A stretch of DNA of 10,301 nucleotides from Flaviramulus sp. (GCA_023255235.1 JALRJA010000253.1:1-10301), one strand, 5' to 3'; positions 1 through 7,070 are shown, numbered from the stretch's first letter. Numbers and translations are program-made. The notes: a model not told the origin generated them from the sequence alone.

Positions 1-1
1 T

Positions 2-337
2 GAACAAGATGCAGATATTGTGAGCTTTATTTACAGACCAGAATACTATAAAATTGATGAATGGGATGATGAAGAGCGTTCACCAACTGAAGGTCAAGGC
101 GAGTTTATTGTAGCAAAACACCGTAATGGTGGTTTGGAAAATATTCGATTGAAATTCATTGGGCATTTAGGTAAGTTTGATAATTTAGATGATTTTGATT
201 CACCTTTCGAGTTTCATTCTAAAATGAATGCTGCGGCAAACGATGATACCTTTAAAGCCGATAATTTTAAAGCAAGCCCCGACCAAGCATTTGGTAGTTC
301 GTTTAATGATGACGATGATAATGATGTGCCGTTTTAA
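2..337 (+). CDS. dnaB: Replicative DNA helicase DnaB, C-terminal end (5' truncated by window)
   Basis: This is the last 111 codons of the hexameric helicase that unwinds DNA at the replication fork. The reading frame is open from base 2, so the gene begins before the window; the internal GTG at 20 is not a start. The visible part opens with EQDADIVSFIYRPEYY, the conserved segment at the end of the RecA-like ATPase domain. It is followed by GEFIVAKHRNGG and the IRLKFIGHLGKF strand, both typical of DnaB C-termini. After about residue 60 the protein becomes a low-complexity acidic tail rich in Asp, Asn, Phe and Ser, ending in FNDDDDNDVPF. That end resembles the acidic tip of SSB. The stop codon is 53 bases before the next gene on the same strand, so the two may be co-transcribed. 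Family assignment is very secure; the role of the tail is inference. Confidence 0.95.
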   Translation, partial: EQDADIVSFIYRPEYYKIDEWDDEERSPTEGQGEFIVAKHRNGGLENIRLKFIGHLGKFDNLDDFDSPFEFHSKMNAAANDDTFKADNFKASPDQAFGSSFNDDDDNDVPF

Positions 338-390
338 ATCTAATCTTCTGTTAAACCAATTCGGAAAGGGGAAAAAATTAAGTATCTTTC

Positions 391-1683
391 TTGTCTAATT
401 TGAAATACACATTTTCATTGAATACAAGAAAACTCATTATTATTTTTTCATTTTTCATCATTAATTATAGTGCCTTCGCATCCTACATTCTCATTCCTAT
501 GGATGCTGATAGCCAAAAAAACCACTTAAAAGCTTACGGTTTAACCTATTGGACGCTTAGCAAAGAACTTAAAGTAAAATGGTTATTAAACTATCGTGGT
601 GGTTCTTTTTTACTACCTGATAATCAAGAAATTAAGCATGAATGCCAAATAAGAGGTATTTCGTTTGAAATACTTTCAGACGCTAAAACTGAAAGTATTT
701 TGGAAGATATAAGTAGCCCTAGTCAAAATATGGAAGCTATTATTTTAGAAAAAGCACCTAAAATAGCAGTATATACCCCAAAAGGTAAGTTGCCTTGGGA
801 TGATGCCGTAACCATGGTTTTGCAATACGCAGAAATTCCTTATGAAACCGTTTATGATGAAGAAGTTTTGAATGATGGCCTTTTAGCATTCGACTGGCTA
901 CACTTACACCATGAGGATTTTACAGGACAATATGGTAAATTTTATGGCGCCTACAGAGCAGCATCTTGGTACATTGAAGAAAAAAAAGAAGCTGAAGCTT
1001 TAGCTACTAAACTTGGTTATAATAAAGTTTCTGATGAAAAGTTAGCAGTTGCTTTAAAAATTAGAGATTATGTTATTGGTGGCGGTTTTATGTTTGCTAT
1101 GTGTAGTGCTACCGATAGTTTTGATATTGCTTTATCAGCCGAAGGTATTGATATTTGCGAACCCATGTTTGATGGTGATGGTAGTGATTCTGGTTATCAA
1201 AATAAAATTGATTATAATAAAACCTTTGCGTTTACTAATTATATATTAGAACGAAACCCCATGATTTATGAGTTTTCTTCAATTGATATGACTCAAAAAC
1301 GCATGGTTTCTAAAACTTCCGATTATTTTTCTTTAATGGAATTCTCAGCAAAATGGGATCCAATACCAACTATGTTATGCCAAAACCACACAGCTTTAGT
1401 AAAAGGGTTTATGGGACAAACAACATCGTTTACTAGAGACCAAATCAAATCAAGTGTATTGGTTTTGGGTGAAACCAAATCTAATGGGGAAGCTAAATAC
1501 ATTCATGCTATTAAAGGAAAAGGGTTTTTTACATTTTATGGCGGTCACGATCCTGAAGATTATCAACATAGAGTCGGGGATTCGAAAACTGAACTCGATT
1601 TACATCCTACTTCTCCAGGATATCGATTAATTTTGAATAATATTTTATTCCCAGCAGCAAGAAAGAAAAAACAGAAGACATAA
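391..1683 (+). CDS. Secreted 'asparagine synthetase B'-family protein with GATase1-like features
   Basis: A full-length member (430 aa from TTG) of a Bacteroidota family that databases usually call asparagine synthetase B. True AsnB starts with a catalytic Cys2 glutaminase domain and carries an ATP-pyrophosphatase domain; I see neither. A hydrophobic signal peptide covers about residues 14-30 and ends AFA before SYILIPMD, so export is likely. Conserved-looking blocks are WLLNYRGGSFL (64-74), KIAVYTPKG (124-132), HLHHEDF (171-177), GGFMFAMCSATD (231-242), FYGGHDPEDYQH (382-393) and a C-terminal SPGYRLILNN. The glycine-rich turn around Cys238 and the late His386/Glu389 resemble the nucleophile elbow and His-x-Glu region of class I amidotransferase-like folds; this is inference. 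The start is uncertain: no ATG precedes codon 37, and an in-frame TAA at 379 forces a TTG (391, 400 or 418) if the signal peptide is real. Substrate unknown. Confidence 0.8.
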   Translation: MSNLKYTFSLNTRKLIIIFSFFIINYSAFASYILIPMDADSQKNHLKAYGLTYWTLSKELKVKWLLNYRGGSFLLPDNQEIKHECQIRGISFEILSDAKTESILEDISSPSQNMEAIILEKAPKIAVYTPKGKLPWDDAVTMVLQYAEIPYETVYDEEVLNDGLLAFDWLHLHHEDFTGQYGKFYGAYRAASWYIEEKKEAEALATKLGYNKVSDEKLAVALKIRDYVIGGGFMFAMCSATDSFDIALSAEGIDICEPMFDGDGSDSGYQNKIDYNKTFAFTNYILERNPMIYEFSSIDMTQKRMVSKTSDYFSLMEFSAKWDPIPTMLCQNHTALVKGFMGQTTSFTRDQIKSSVLVLGETKSNGEAKYIHAIKGKGFFTFYGGHDPEDYQHRVGDSKTELDLHPTSPGYRLILNNILFPAARKKKQKT

Positions 1684-1690
1684 ATCGTTT

Positions 1691-1698
1691 TATATTTG
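1691..1698 (+). promoter_or_regulatory. Candidate -7 promoter box ahead of the yjbQ pseudogene
   Basis: TATATTTG is an exact match to the Bacteroidota sigma-A -7 consensus TAnnTTTG and lies 24 bases before the yjbQ ATG. No TTG is visible at the expected -33 position, so the call rests on one box. If used, the broken gene is still transcribed separately from the gene before it. Confidence 0.4.
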
Positions 1699-1721
1699 TA
1701 TCCAGAAAAAGAATTATTTGA

Positions 1722-2143
1722 ATGAAATGTTTTCAAAAGCAAATAAAGCTGAAACATACCCGAGAGGATTCCATTTAATTACAGAAATTGTAGAAGATGC
1801 TCTTCCTGAAATAATCCAAATAAATATAGAGCAATTACAAGTATTTATGAAGCATACTTCTGCAAGTTTATCTATAAACAAAAATGCTTATTTTTTCGGT
1901 AAGAACCGATTTTGAGAGTTATTTTAACGAGATGGTTTCAGAAAATGCACCTTACTATAAACATACTTTTGAAGGTGTTGATGATATGCCTGCGCATATT
2001 AAAGCGTCTTTACTAGGTGCTTCAATACAAATACCAATAACCAACGAAAATTAAATTTAGGAATATGGCAAGGTATTTATTTGTATGAACATAGAGATTA
2101 TGGCGGCCTTAGGCAACTAGTAATTACAGCTTTTGGAGTATAA
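1722..2143 (+). pseudogene. yjbQ: Frameshifted yjbQ (secondary thiamine-phosphate synthase / UPF0047 family)
   Basis: Conceptual repair gives a roughly 140-residue YjbQ-family protein, the usual length, but the DNA needs three frame changes. The ATG at 1722 reads MKCFQKQIKLK; then one A is missing near 1752-1755 before TYPRGFHLITEIVED. That frame runs through VFMKHTSASLSI until an extra T in the T6 run at 1891-1896 sends it to a TGA at 1913. The next frame resumes at VRTDFESYFNEMV and carries DDMPAHIKASLLG to PITN. One base (probably a G of a GG) is missing near 2046, giving a TAA at 2052. The last frame reads LNLGIWQGIYLYEHRDYGG to the TAA at 2141. The usually conserved NADP stretch also reads NAYF, suggesting true decay rather than only sequencing errors. 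YjbQ has weak thiamine-phosphate synthase activity in E. coli; this copy should be inactive. Confidence 0.85.
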
Positions 2144-2149
2144 AATAAA

Positions 2150-2178
2150 AAAATCCGATTCGTTTTGAATCGGATTTT
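2150..2178. terminator. Bidirectional intrinsic terminator
   Basis: A perfect 12-bp inverted repeat (AAAATCCGATTC at 2150-2161, its complement at 2167-2178) encloses a 5-base loop. It sits between the end of the plus-strand yjbQ remnant and the end of minus-strand rplT. On the minus strand the stem runs into T7 (complement of A7 at 2147-2153), a good terminator for the thrS operon. On the plus strand the T tract is only four bases, so termination there is probably weaker. Confidence 0.8.
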
Positions 2179-2225
2179 CTATATATTAAGCGAATATAAT
2201 ATGTTTTACAATAGGCGAAAACGCC

Positions 2226-2570
2226 TTATTTTACTTTCTCTATTACGGCTTTAAAAGCCTCGGGGTTATTCATAGCTAAATCCGCTAAAACCTTACGATT
2301 TAATTCAATATCATTAGCTTTTAATTTTCCCATAAATTGAGAATAAGATAATCCATGTTCTCTGGCAGCTGCATTAATACGGGCAATCCATAAAGCACGG
2401 AATGTTCTCTTTTTTGCTCTGCGGTCTCTATACGAATATTGCATCGCTTTTTCAACCGCATTTTTTGCTACTGTCCAAACGTTTTTTCTACGTCCAAAGT
2501 AACCTTTTGCTTGTTTAAGAACCTTTTTTCTTCTGGCTCTTTTTGCTACAGAATTTACTGATCTTGGCAT
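2226..2570 (-). CDS. rplT: 50S ribosomal protein L20
   Basis: A 114-residue protein that binds 23S rRNA directly and is needed early in large-subunit assembly. It begins [16 protein letters not shown] and contains the family landmarks [26 protein letters not shown] and [13 protein letters not shown], and ends in the usual [18 protein letters not shown] helix. Length matches the family (about 114-120). The N-terminal third is extremely basic, as expected for the rRNA-penetrating extension. It is the last gene of the thrS-infC-rpmI-rplT operon, 129 bases after rpmI. The stop codon lies inside a small bulged stem at 2210-2230 (AGGCG/CGCCT core, AAAA loop), and the strong terminator at 2150-2178 follows. 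In Proteobacteria and Firmicutes L20 represses this operon through leader RNA; whether that holds here cannot be told from the sequence. Confidence 0.98.
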   Translation of the reverse strand: MPRSVNSVAKRARRKKVLKQAKGYFGRRKNVWTVAKNAVEKAMQYSYRDRRAKKRTFRALWIARINAAAREHGLSYSQFMGKLKANDIELNRKVLADLAMNNPEAFKAVIEKVK

Positions 2571-2689
2571 AATGTAATTGTTTTTTTGTAGTAGGCGATT
2601 CTTTAACTCAGATTTTTTTTAAAAATCAAAACTGTAGAATTCTTTTTATTTGCCTTACTCCAGGGTTTATAAATTGTTTTAACCGGTTT

Positions 2690-2722
2690 AAACCATGTTT
2701 TACTTTAAGCGTAACATGGTTT
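2690..2722 (-). promoter_or_regulatory. Hairpin spanning the rpmI stop codon in the rpmI-rplT junction
   Basis: AAACCATGTT (2690-2699) and AACATGGTTT (2713-2722) form a perfect 10-bp stem with a 13-base loop. The rpmI stop codon is in the loop, the last codons of rpmI form one arm and the spacer forms the other. An alternative palindrome, GGTTTAAACC at 2685-2694, overlaps one arm, so two mutually exclusive folds are possible. It has no U tract, so a simple terminator is unlikely. An attenuator, RNA-stability element or L20-related site are all possible; role unknown. Confidence 0.35.
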
Positions 2723-2897
2723 TAACATTGTTCTCATCGGCCTTATCTACTAAGGTGTCATGAGTTAAAGCAAGTTTACGCTTTTTAGACTTCTTTGTTA
2801 AGATATGACTTTTAAAAGCGTGCTTTCTTTTAATCTTGCCAGTGCCAGTTAACTTAAAGCGTTTTTTGGCACTAGATTTTGTTTTCATTTTAGGCAT
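2700..2897 (-). CDS. rpmI: 50S ribosomal protein L35
   Basis: A 65-residue, very basic large-subunit protein. It begins [30 protein letters not shown], the hallmark L35 N-terminus (KxKTxxxxxKRFKxTxxGKxKR), followed by [12 protein letters not shown]. Length is exactly that of the family. It sits in the conserved infC-rpmI-rplT order, 85 bases after infC. The C-terminus here is [12 protein letters not shown], whose codons pair with the following spacer in a 10-bp hairpin. An AGGAG sits three bases before the ATG, which is unusual in Bacteroidota. Confidence 0.98.
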   Translation of the reverse strand: MPKMKTKSSAKKRFKLTGTGKIKRKHAFKSHILTKKSKKRKLALTHDTLVDKADENNVKTMLRLK

Positions 2898-2900
2898 TTT

Positions 2901-2905
2901 CTCCT
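2901..2905 (-). promoter_or_regulatory. Shine-Dalgarno-like AGGAG before rpmI
   Basis: On the minus strand AGGAG lies three bases before the rpmI ATG. Bacteroidota genes mostly lack such sites and the spacing is shorter than the usual 5-9 bases, so it may be chance. It is the only clear purine-rich SD match I see next to a start in the window. Confidence 0.3.
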
Positions 2906-2982
2906 AGGTTTTAATTACTTCGCTTAATTATTTTTATACTGAATTTTATCAGTTTGATTGTTTTTTCTTTATAAAACAAATA

Positions 2983-3522
2983 TTACTTTTTAGGTGTAAT
3001 AAACATCGTCATACGTTTACCTTCCAATCGGGGCATTTGTTCTACTTTGCCAAATTCTTCAAGGTCTTGTGCTAATCTTAATAATAAAATTTGCCCTTGT
3101 TCTTTAAAGATAATAGAGCGACCTTTAAAAAACACAAAGGCTTTTAATTTAGCTCCTTCTTTTAAGAATTTTTCAGCATGTTTCTTTTTAAAATCATAAT
3201 CATGGTCATCGGTTTGAGGACCAAATCTAATTTCTTTTATAACAACTTTAGTAGCTTTTGCTTTTAAAGCTTTATCACGTTTCTTTTGTTCAAAAAGAAA
3301 CTTTTTATAATCCATAACTTTACAAACAGGAGGATCGGCATTTGGCGAAATCTCAACAAGATCTAGCTCTTGTTCGTTGGCTATTCTCATAGCATCTCCT
3401 TTGGTGTATATACCTATTTCTACGTTTTCACCAACAAGACGGACCTTTTGAGCCGTGATATTTGAGTTTATTTTGTGTTTATCCTCTTGTGAAACCCTTC
3501 TAGGTTCCTGTCTTCTTCTAAT
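2983..3522 (-). CDS. infC: Translation initiation factor IF-3, non-canonical ATT (or ATA) start
   Basis: IF3 binds the 30S subunit, prevents 50S joining and proofreads the start codon and initiator tRNA. The C-terminal domain is complete, with [36 protein letters not shown] and [14 protein letters not shown]. The N-terminal domain contains [25 protein letters not shown]. The first ATG in frame is at 3390, but translating further upstream gives clear IF3 sequence: [18 protein letters not shown], then [15 protein letters not shown]. That region has no ATG, GTG or TTG before an in-frame TAA at 3543-3541. The only plausible starts are ATT at 3522 (179 aa) or ATA at 3528 (181 aa), both matching the usual length of about 180. 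I chose ATT because infC of E. coli starts with AUU. IF3 discriminates against such codons and so represses its own translation. It lies in the operon, about 40 bases after thrS. Confidence 0.93.
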   Translation of the reverse strand: MRRRQEPRRVSQEDKHKINSNITAQKVRLVGENVEIGIYTKGDAMRIANEQELDLVEISPNADPPVCKVMDYKKFLFEQKKRDKALKAKATKVVIKEIRFGPQTDDHDYDFKKKHAEKFLKEGAKLKAFVFFKGRSIIFKEQGQILLLRLAQDLEEFGKVEQMPRLEGKRMTMFITPKK

Positions 3523-3563
3523 TGCTATGGCGTTATGGTTTTAAATTAAACTTATTTTTATTA

Positions 3564-5498
3564 CTAAAATGATTTTAATGTTTTATTAATATCGTTTTTT
3601 ATTATTTCAATAAAAGCCTTTACTGAAATCATTCCCAAATCGGCACCTCCATGTTGTCTTACGGTAATGCTTTCTTTTTGTTCTTCTTGATCTCCTATAA
3701 TAATCATATAGGGGTGTTTTTGTATTTCGGCTTCTCTAATCTTCTTCCCTATAGTTTCATTTCTATGATCTACAAGGGCGCGAATTTCGTTATTTTCTAG
3801 CAAATTTAAAACTTTTTCAGCGTATTTTTCATATTTCTCGCTAATTGATAGAATAATAACTTGCGTTGGTATGAGCCAAAGCGGAAAATGGCCTCCTGTA
3901 TGTTCAAGCAATAAAGCCACAAAACGTTCCATACTTCCAAAAGGTGCACGGTGTATCATGACGGGTCTGTGTAACTCATTATCACTGCCTTTGTAGGTGA
4001 GCTCAAAACGCTCGGGTAAATTATAATCTACTTGAATGGTGCCTAACTGCCAACGTCTTCCTAAAGCATCTTTTACCATAAAGTCTAATTTAGGACCATA
4101 AAATGCAGCTTCTCCTGTTTCAATTACAAAATCTAAACCTTTGTCTGTGGCTGCATTTATAATAGCTTGTTCTGCCTTTTCCCAATTTTTCACATCACCT
4201 ATATATTTGTCGGGATTTTTAGGATCTCTTACAGATACTTGTGCAGTAAAATTATCAAAACCTAATGAGCCAAACACATATAGCACTAAATCAATAACGT
4301 CTTTAAATTCTTTATCTAATTGGTCTGGCGTACAAAACAAATGAGCATCGTCTTGAGTAAAGCCTCTCACACGCGTTAAACCGTGAAGTTCACCACTTTG
4401 TTCATATCTGTAAACGGTTCCAAATTCGGCAAAACGTTGTGGTAAGTCTTTATAACTCCATTGGCTAGTTTTATAAATTTCACAATGGTGTGGGCAGTTC
4501 ATGGGTTTTAACAAAAACTCCTCGTCTTCTTTGGGTGTTCTTATGGGTTGAAAGCTGTCTTCACCATATTTAGCATAATGTCCAGATGTTACATAAAGTT
4601 CTTTTTGCCCAATATGAGGTGTTACTACCATTTCATATCCTGCTTTTTTTTGTGCGGCTTTTAAAAAGTTTTCTAAACGCTCACGTAATGCCGCCCCTTT
4701 TGGAAGCCAAAGTGGTAAGCCTTGTCCTACTTTTTGTGAAAAAGTAAAAAGTTCTAATTCTTTTCCTAATTTTCTGTGGTCGCGTTTTTTGGCTTCTTCT
4801 AGTAACTCAAGATATTCGGTAAGCTCTTTTTGTTTTGGAAATGAAATACCATAAACACGAGTTAATTGTGGTTTGTTTTCATCGCCTCTCCAATAAGCTC
4901 CAGCAACGCTTAGTATTTTAACTGCTTTAATAATATTTGTGTTGGGTATATGACCGCCTCGGCATAAATCGGTAAAAGTGGCATGATCGCAAAAAGTGAT
5001 AGTGCCATCTTCTAAGTTTTCTATCAATTCTGTTTTAAAGATATTATTTTTATACAATTCTAAAGCTTCATGTTTGCTAGCAGAACGCATTATAAAATCG
5101 TGTTTTTCACGGGCAATTTCAAGCATTCTGTTTTCAATAGCTTTAAAATCTTTTTCAGAAATGCTTTGTTCTTCAAAATCAACATCATAATAAAAACCAT
5201 TTTCAATAGCAGGACCAATGGTAAGTTTTGAGTTAGGGTATAACTCTTGAATAGCTTGAGCTAAAACATGAGCAGATGAATGCCAAAAAGCTTTTTTTCC
5301 TTCATCATCTCTCCAGGTAAATAAAACTAATGACCCATCTGTATTTAAAGGAGTTGTGGTTTCAATGGTTGTTTCATTAAATTTTGCCGAAATTACATTT
5401 CTTGCAAAACCTTCGCTTATGCTGTTTGCAACATCCATTGGTGTAACACCTTTGTTAAAGGTTTTTATACTGCTATCTGGTAGGGTTATGTGTATCAT
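3564..5498 (-). CDS. thrS: Threonyl-tRNA synthetase
   Basis: A 644-residue class II synthetase that charges tRNA-Thr and edits Ser-tRNA-Thr; the usual length is about 640-650. Domains in order: TGS domain (1-61, [14 protein letters not shown]); editing domain with HSSAH (His73, His77) and LCRGGH (Cys179, His183); class II core (about 245-540); anticodon-binding domain (about 545-640, [14 protein letters not shown] through [15 protein letters not shown]). The zinc ligands are visible at Cys335 (KPMNCPHH), His386 (TQDDAHLF) and His516 ([12 protein letters not shown]). Motif 2 is [11 protein letters not shown] and motif 3 is the GSMERF segment. All known catalytic residues I can place are present, so it should be active. 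It is the first gene of the operon with infC, rpmI and rplT. The short leader (about 20 bases if the promoter call is right) leaves no room for a T-box or an E. coli-type tRNA-like operator. Confidence 0.98.
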   Translation of the reverse strand: MIHITLPDSSIKTFNKGVTPMDVANSISEGFARNVISAKFNETTIETTTPLNTDGSLVLFTWRDDEGKKAFWHSSAHVLAQAIQELYPNSKLTIGPAIENGFYYDVDFEEQSISEKDFKAIENRMLEIAREKHDFIMRSASKHEALELYKNNIFKTELIENLEDGTITFCDHATFTDLCRGGHIPNTNIIKAVKILSVAGAYWRGDENKPQLTRVYGISFPKQKELTEYLELLEEAKKRDHRKLGKELELFTFSQKVGQGLPLWLPKGAALRERLENFLKAAQKKAGYEMVVTPHIGQKELYVTSGHYAKYGEDSFQPIRTPKEDEEFLLKPMNCPHHCEIYKTSQWSYKDLPQRFAEFGTVYRYEQSGELHGLTRVRGFTQDDAHLFCTPDQLDKEFKDVIDLVLYVFGSLGFDNFTAQVSVRDPKNPDKYIGDVKNWEKAEQAIINAATDKGLDFVIETGEAAFYGPKLDFMVKDALGRRWQLGTIQVDYNLPERFELTYKGSDNELHRPVMIHRAPFGSMERFVALLLEHTGGHFPLWLIPTQVIILSISEKYEKYAEKVLNLLENNEIRALVDHRNETIGKKIREAEIQKHPYMIIIGDQEEQKESITVRQHGGADLGMISVKAFIEIIKNDINKTLKSF

Positions 5499-5521
5499 TA
5501 AAATAATTTATAAAATGGCTG

Positions 5522-5552
5522 TAAAGATAATAGTATAAACAAACACACACAA
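5522..5552 (-). promoter_or_regulatory. Candidate promoter of the thrS-infC-rpmI-rplT operon
   Basis: On the minus strand TTG (5552-5550), 20 bases, then TATCTTTA (5529-5522) fits the Bacteroidota arrangement TTG-N(17-23)-TAnnTTTG with one mismatch in the last base. It ends 23 bases before the thrS ATG, so the leader would be about 15-20 bases. The rest of the 227-base gap up to 5725 holds AT-rich sequence with an A10 run (5590-5599) and a short CA repeat (5542-5550). I see no gene in it. Confidence 0.45.
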
Positions 5553-5725
5553 TAGCTAAATAATATAATACCAGTTATGTTTTTTAACAAAAAAAAAAGG
5601 ATACTTACTAAAGACGTTATATTCTTAATGGTATGTCACGACTTGAATAGTAAGCTTCAAAAGAAGAAAAACATATTTTTTATAATTTGTTTGATTGATT
5701 TTTTCAAAATGTATGCAAGCATCTA

Positions 5726-6430
5726 TTAGTTAATAATCTCCACTTTTTTAATGTAAATGTTTTTTTGAGGCCAATCTGCTTTATCGGTTTCAACCGATGC
5801 AATTTTGTCAACCACATCCATACCATTAGTTACTTTACCAAAAATGGTATAATCACCATTTAAAAAGTGTGCACCACCATGTTGCTGAACAATAAAAAAC
5901 TCGTAAGGTGAAGCTAATTTATGTGGGTTGTCAATCTCGCTACTAGGCATAGATATAACACCTCTATCGTGTTTAAAACCGCGTTTTGTGTCTGGCGGAA
6001 GTAAGTATCTGCCAATTTTTGTTCGTTTTCTAGTTGTTTTAGTGTCATCGCTATTACCGCCTTGAATAATAAAATTTTTAATTACTCTATAAAACTGAGT
6101 GTCATTAAAATAGTTTTGCTTGGTAAGAAAAATAAAATTAGCTCTGTGGTATTTGGTTTCTTCAAAAAGTAAAATATCAATAGTTCCAAAATTTGTGGTA
6201 ATACGCACTTTGTTTTCTTTGTGTTTTTTATCATATTCTTGAAAAAAGAACATCGCATTTTTTGAGTTTAATTTGGGATATGTTCTCTCTGGAATATCTT
6301 CTTTTTTTTGAGTTTTTTCAGTATTTAATTTGATTACTTCTTGGCTAGTGATTTTCTTTTTAGTTTGTTTATCTTCACAGCTTGTTAGCAAAAAGAAGAT
6401 ACTTAAAAAGATAGCTAGACGTATAAACAT
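5726..6430 (-). CDS. Cyclophilin-type peptidyl-prolyl cis-trans isomerase, lipoprotein
   Basis: A 234-residue protein predicted to accelerate proline isomerisation during folding outside the cytoplasm. The N-terminus is a lipoprotein signal peptide, MFIRLAIFLSIFFLLTSC, with lipobox LTSC (lipidated Cys18). A charged Lys/Glu-rich linker follows (about 19-75), then a cyclophilin domain (about 76-234). Family landmarks are KVRITTNFGTIDILLF, FYRVIKNFIIQGG (catalytic Arg115, Gln123), GVISMPSS, EFFIVQQHGGAHFLNGDYTIFGKV and VVDKIASVETD. The position of human CypA Trp121 is Phe189 or Leu190 here, as in many bacterial forms. I start at the ATG at 6430 because it gives a standard signal peptide; an ATG at 6451 would add MFKKSSNV, and longer readings lose the signal. 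The ATG overlaps that of the divergent Nudix gene, so its promoter must lie inside that gene. Outer- versus inner-membrane location is not determinable. Confidence 0.93.
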   Translation of the reverse strand: MFIRLAIFLSIFFLLTSCEDKQTKKKITSQEVIKLNTEKTQKKEDIPERTYPKLNSKNAMFFFQEYDKKHKENKVRITTNFGTIDILLFEETKYHRANFIFLTKQNYFNDTQFYRVIKNFIIQGGNSDDTKTTRKRTKIGRYLLPPDTKRGFKHDRGVISMPSSEIDNPHKLASPYEFFIVQQHGGAHFLNGDYTIFGKVTNGMDVVDKIASVETDKADWPQKNIYIKKVEIIN

Positions 6431-7070
6431 GACATTTGATGATTTTTTAAACATACTATCAAAAATAAAAAATTTAGAATTACCAGCCGAAGCATCACAT
6501 TTAAAAATGATGCCACCGTTTAGGCAAGAATTGTTAGAACTGCAACGAGATGCTATTAAAAACGCCAAAAATGCAGGTGTTATGGCTTTGTTTTATCCAG
6601 ATTTTGAAAATCAAACCAGATTTGTTTTAATACAAAGAAAACCGCATCAGGGCGTTCATTCTTCACAAATAGCTTTTCCGGGAGGAAAGTATGAAAAGCA
6701 AGACCAAACCATTGAATATACAGCGTTAAGAGAAACTTTTGAAGAAGTTGGTGTGCCAATAAACCTAATTAATGTTGTAAAAAAACTATCTCAAGTTTAT
6801 ATTCCACCAAGCAATTTTTATGTTCATCCGTTTATTGGGTTTTCTTCAAAAAGACCAAATTTTATAAAACAAGAAAATGAGGTTGACGCTATTGTAGAAG
6901 TAGCTTTAAATCATTTTTTAGATGATAAAACTGTTGTTGTAAAAAAAGTAAAAACCTCATATAGTATTGCGGCACAAGTGCCGGCCTTTGAGTTAAATAA
7001 TCAGGTGGTTTGGGGAGCAACTGCCATGATACTAAGTGAAATTAAAGACCTTATAAAACCATACATCTAG
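6429..7070 (+). CDS. Nudix hydrolase, coenzyme A pyrophosphatase (NudL/CoAse) type
   Basis: A 213-residue cytoplasmic hydrolase. Its subfamily splits coenzyme A or CoA derivatives into 3',5'-ADP and phosphopantetheine products using Mg/Mn. The Nudix box is residues 85-109: GGKYEKQD, then TALRETFEEVGV, with the metal-binding helix REtfEE at 101-106. The loop is one residue longer than the classic GX5EX7RE pattern, as is usual for the CoA subfamily. The extended UPF0035 signature is also present just before it: VLIQRKPHQGVHSSQIAFPGG (66-86). C-terminal VPAFELNNQVVWGATAMIL is typical too. The start is the ATG at 6429 because homologues begin near MTFDDFL; reading further upstream only adds antisense of the lipoprotein signal peptide. 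The next gene follows on the same strand after 88 bases. Exact substrate is inferred from the subfamily. Confidence 0.92.
   Translation: MTFDDFLNILSKIKNLELPAEASHLKMMPPFRQELLELQRDAIKNAKNAGVMALFYPDFENQTRFVLIQRKPHQGVHSSQIAFPGGKYEKQDQTIEYTALRETFEEVGVPINLINVVKKLSQVYIPPSNFYVHPFIGFSSKRPNFIKQENEVDAIVEVALNHFLDDKTVVVKKVKTSYSIAAQVPAFELNNQVVWGATAMILSEIKDLIKPYI
6460..6467 (-). promoter_or_regulatory. Candidate -7 box for the lipoprotein isomerase, inside the Nudix gene
   Basis: On the minus strand TATTTTTG matches TAnnTTTG exactly and ends 29 bases before the isomerase ATG at 6430. There is no TTG at -33. Since the two divergent genes have no spacer, the promoter has to lie within the first codons of the Nudix gene, which is where this box is. 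Confidence 0.35.

Noticed and set aside
391..1683. Literal asparagine synthetase (AsnB) function
   Set aside because: No N-terminal catalytic Cys2 glutaminase domain or ATP-pyrophosphatase loop is present, and a signal peptide points to export.
1563..1757. Minus-strand open frame of 64 codons
   Set aside because: Antisense to the end of the secreted protein gene and the start of yjbQ; no family resemblance, AT-driven composition.
1718..1915. A 65-codon small gene starting at TTG 1718
   Set aside because: It is only the middle fragment of the frameshifted yjbQ; the real start codon is the ATG at 1722 in another frame.
2983..3390. infC starting at the first ATG (135 aa)
   Set aside because: It would delete about 45 residues of conserved IF3 N-terminal sequence that is clearly encoded just upstream in the same frame.
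4141..5538. Three plus-strand open frames opposite thrS and its leader
   Set aside because: They lie antisense to strongly conserved thrS codons and show no recognisable protein features.
5536..5600. CA-rich repeat and A10 run upstream of thrS
   Set aside because: Too short to be a meaningful microsatellite or phase-variable tract; typical AT-rich intergenic sequence.
6330..6428. Upstream in-frame extension of the Nudix gene that would add a hydrophobic N-terminus
   Set aside because: The added residues are the antisense of the lipoprotein signal peptide region; Nudix CoAse proteins of this type start near MTFDDFL and are cytoplasmic.
6431..6568. Longer start for the peptidyl-prolyl isomerase
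   Set aside because: It would bury the lipobox signal peptide about 46 residues inside the protein and runs antisense to conserved Nudix coding sequence.
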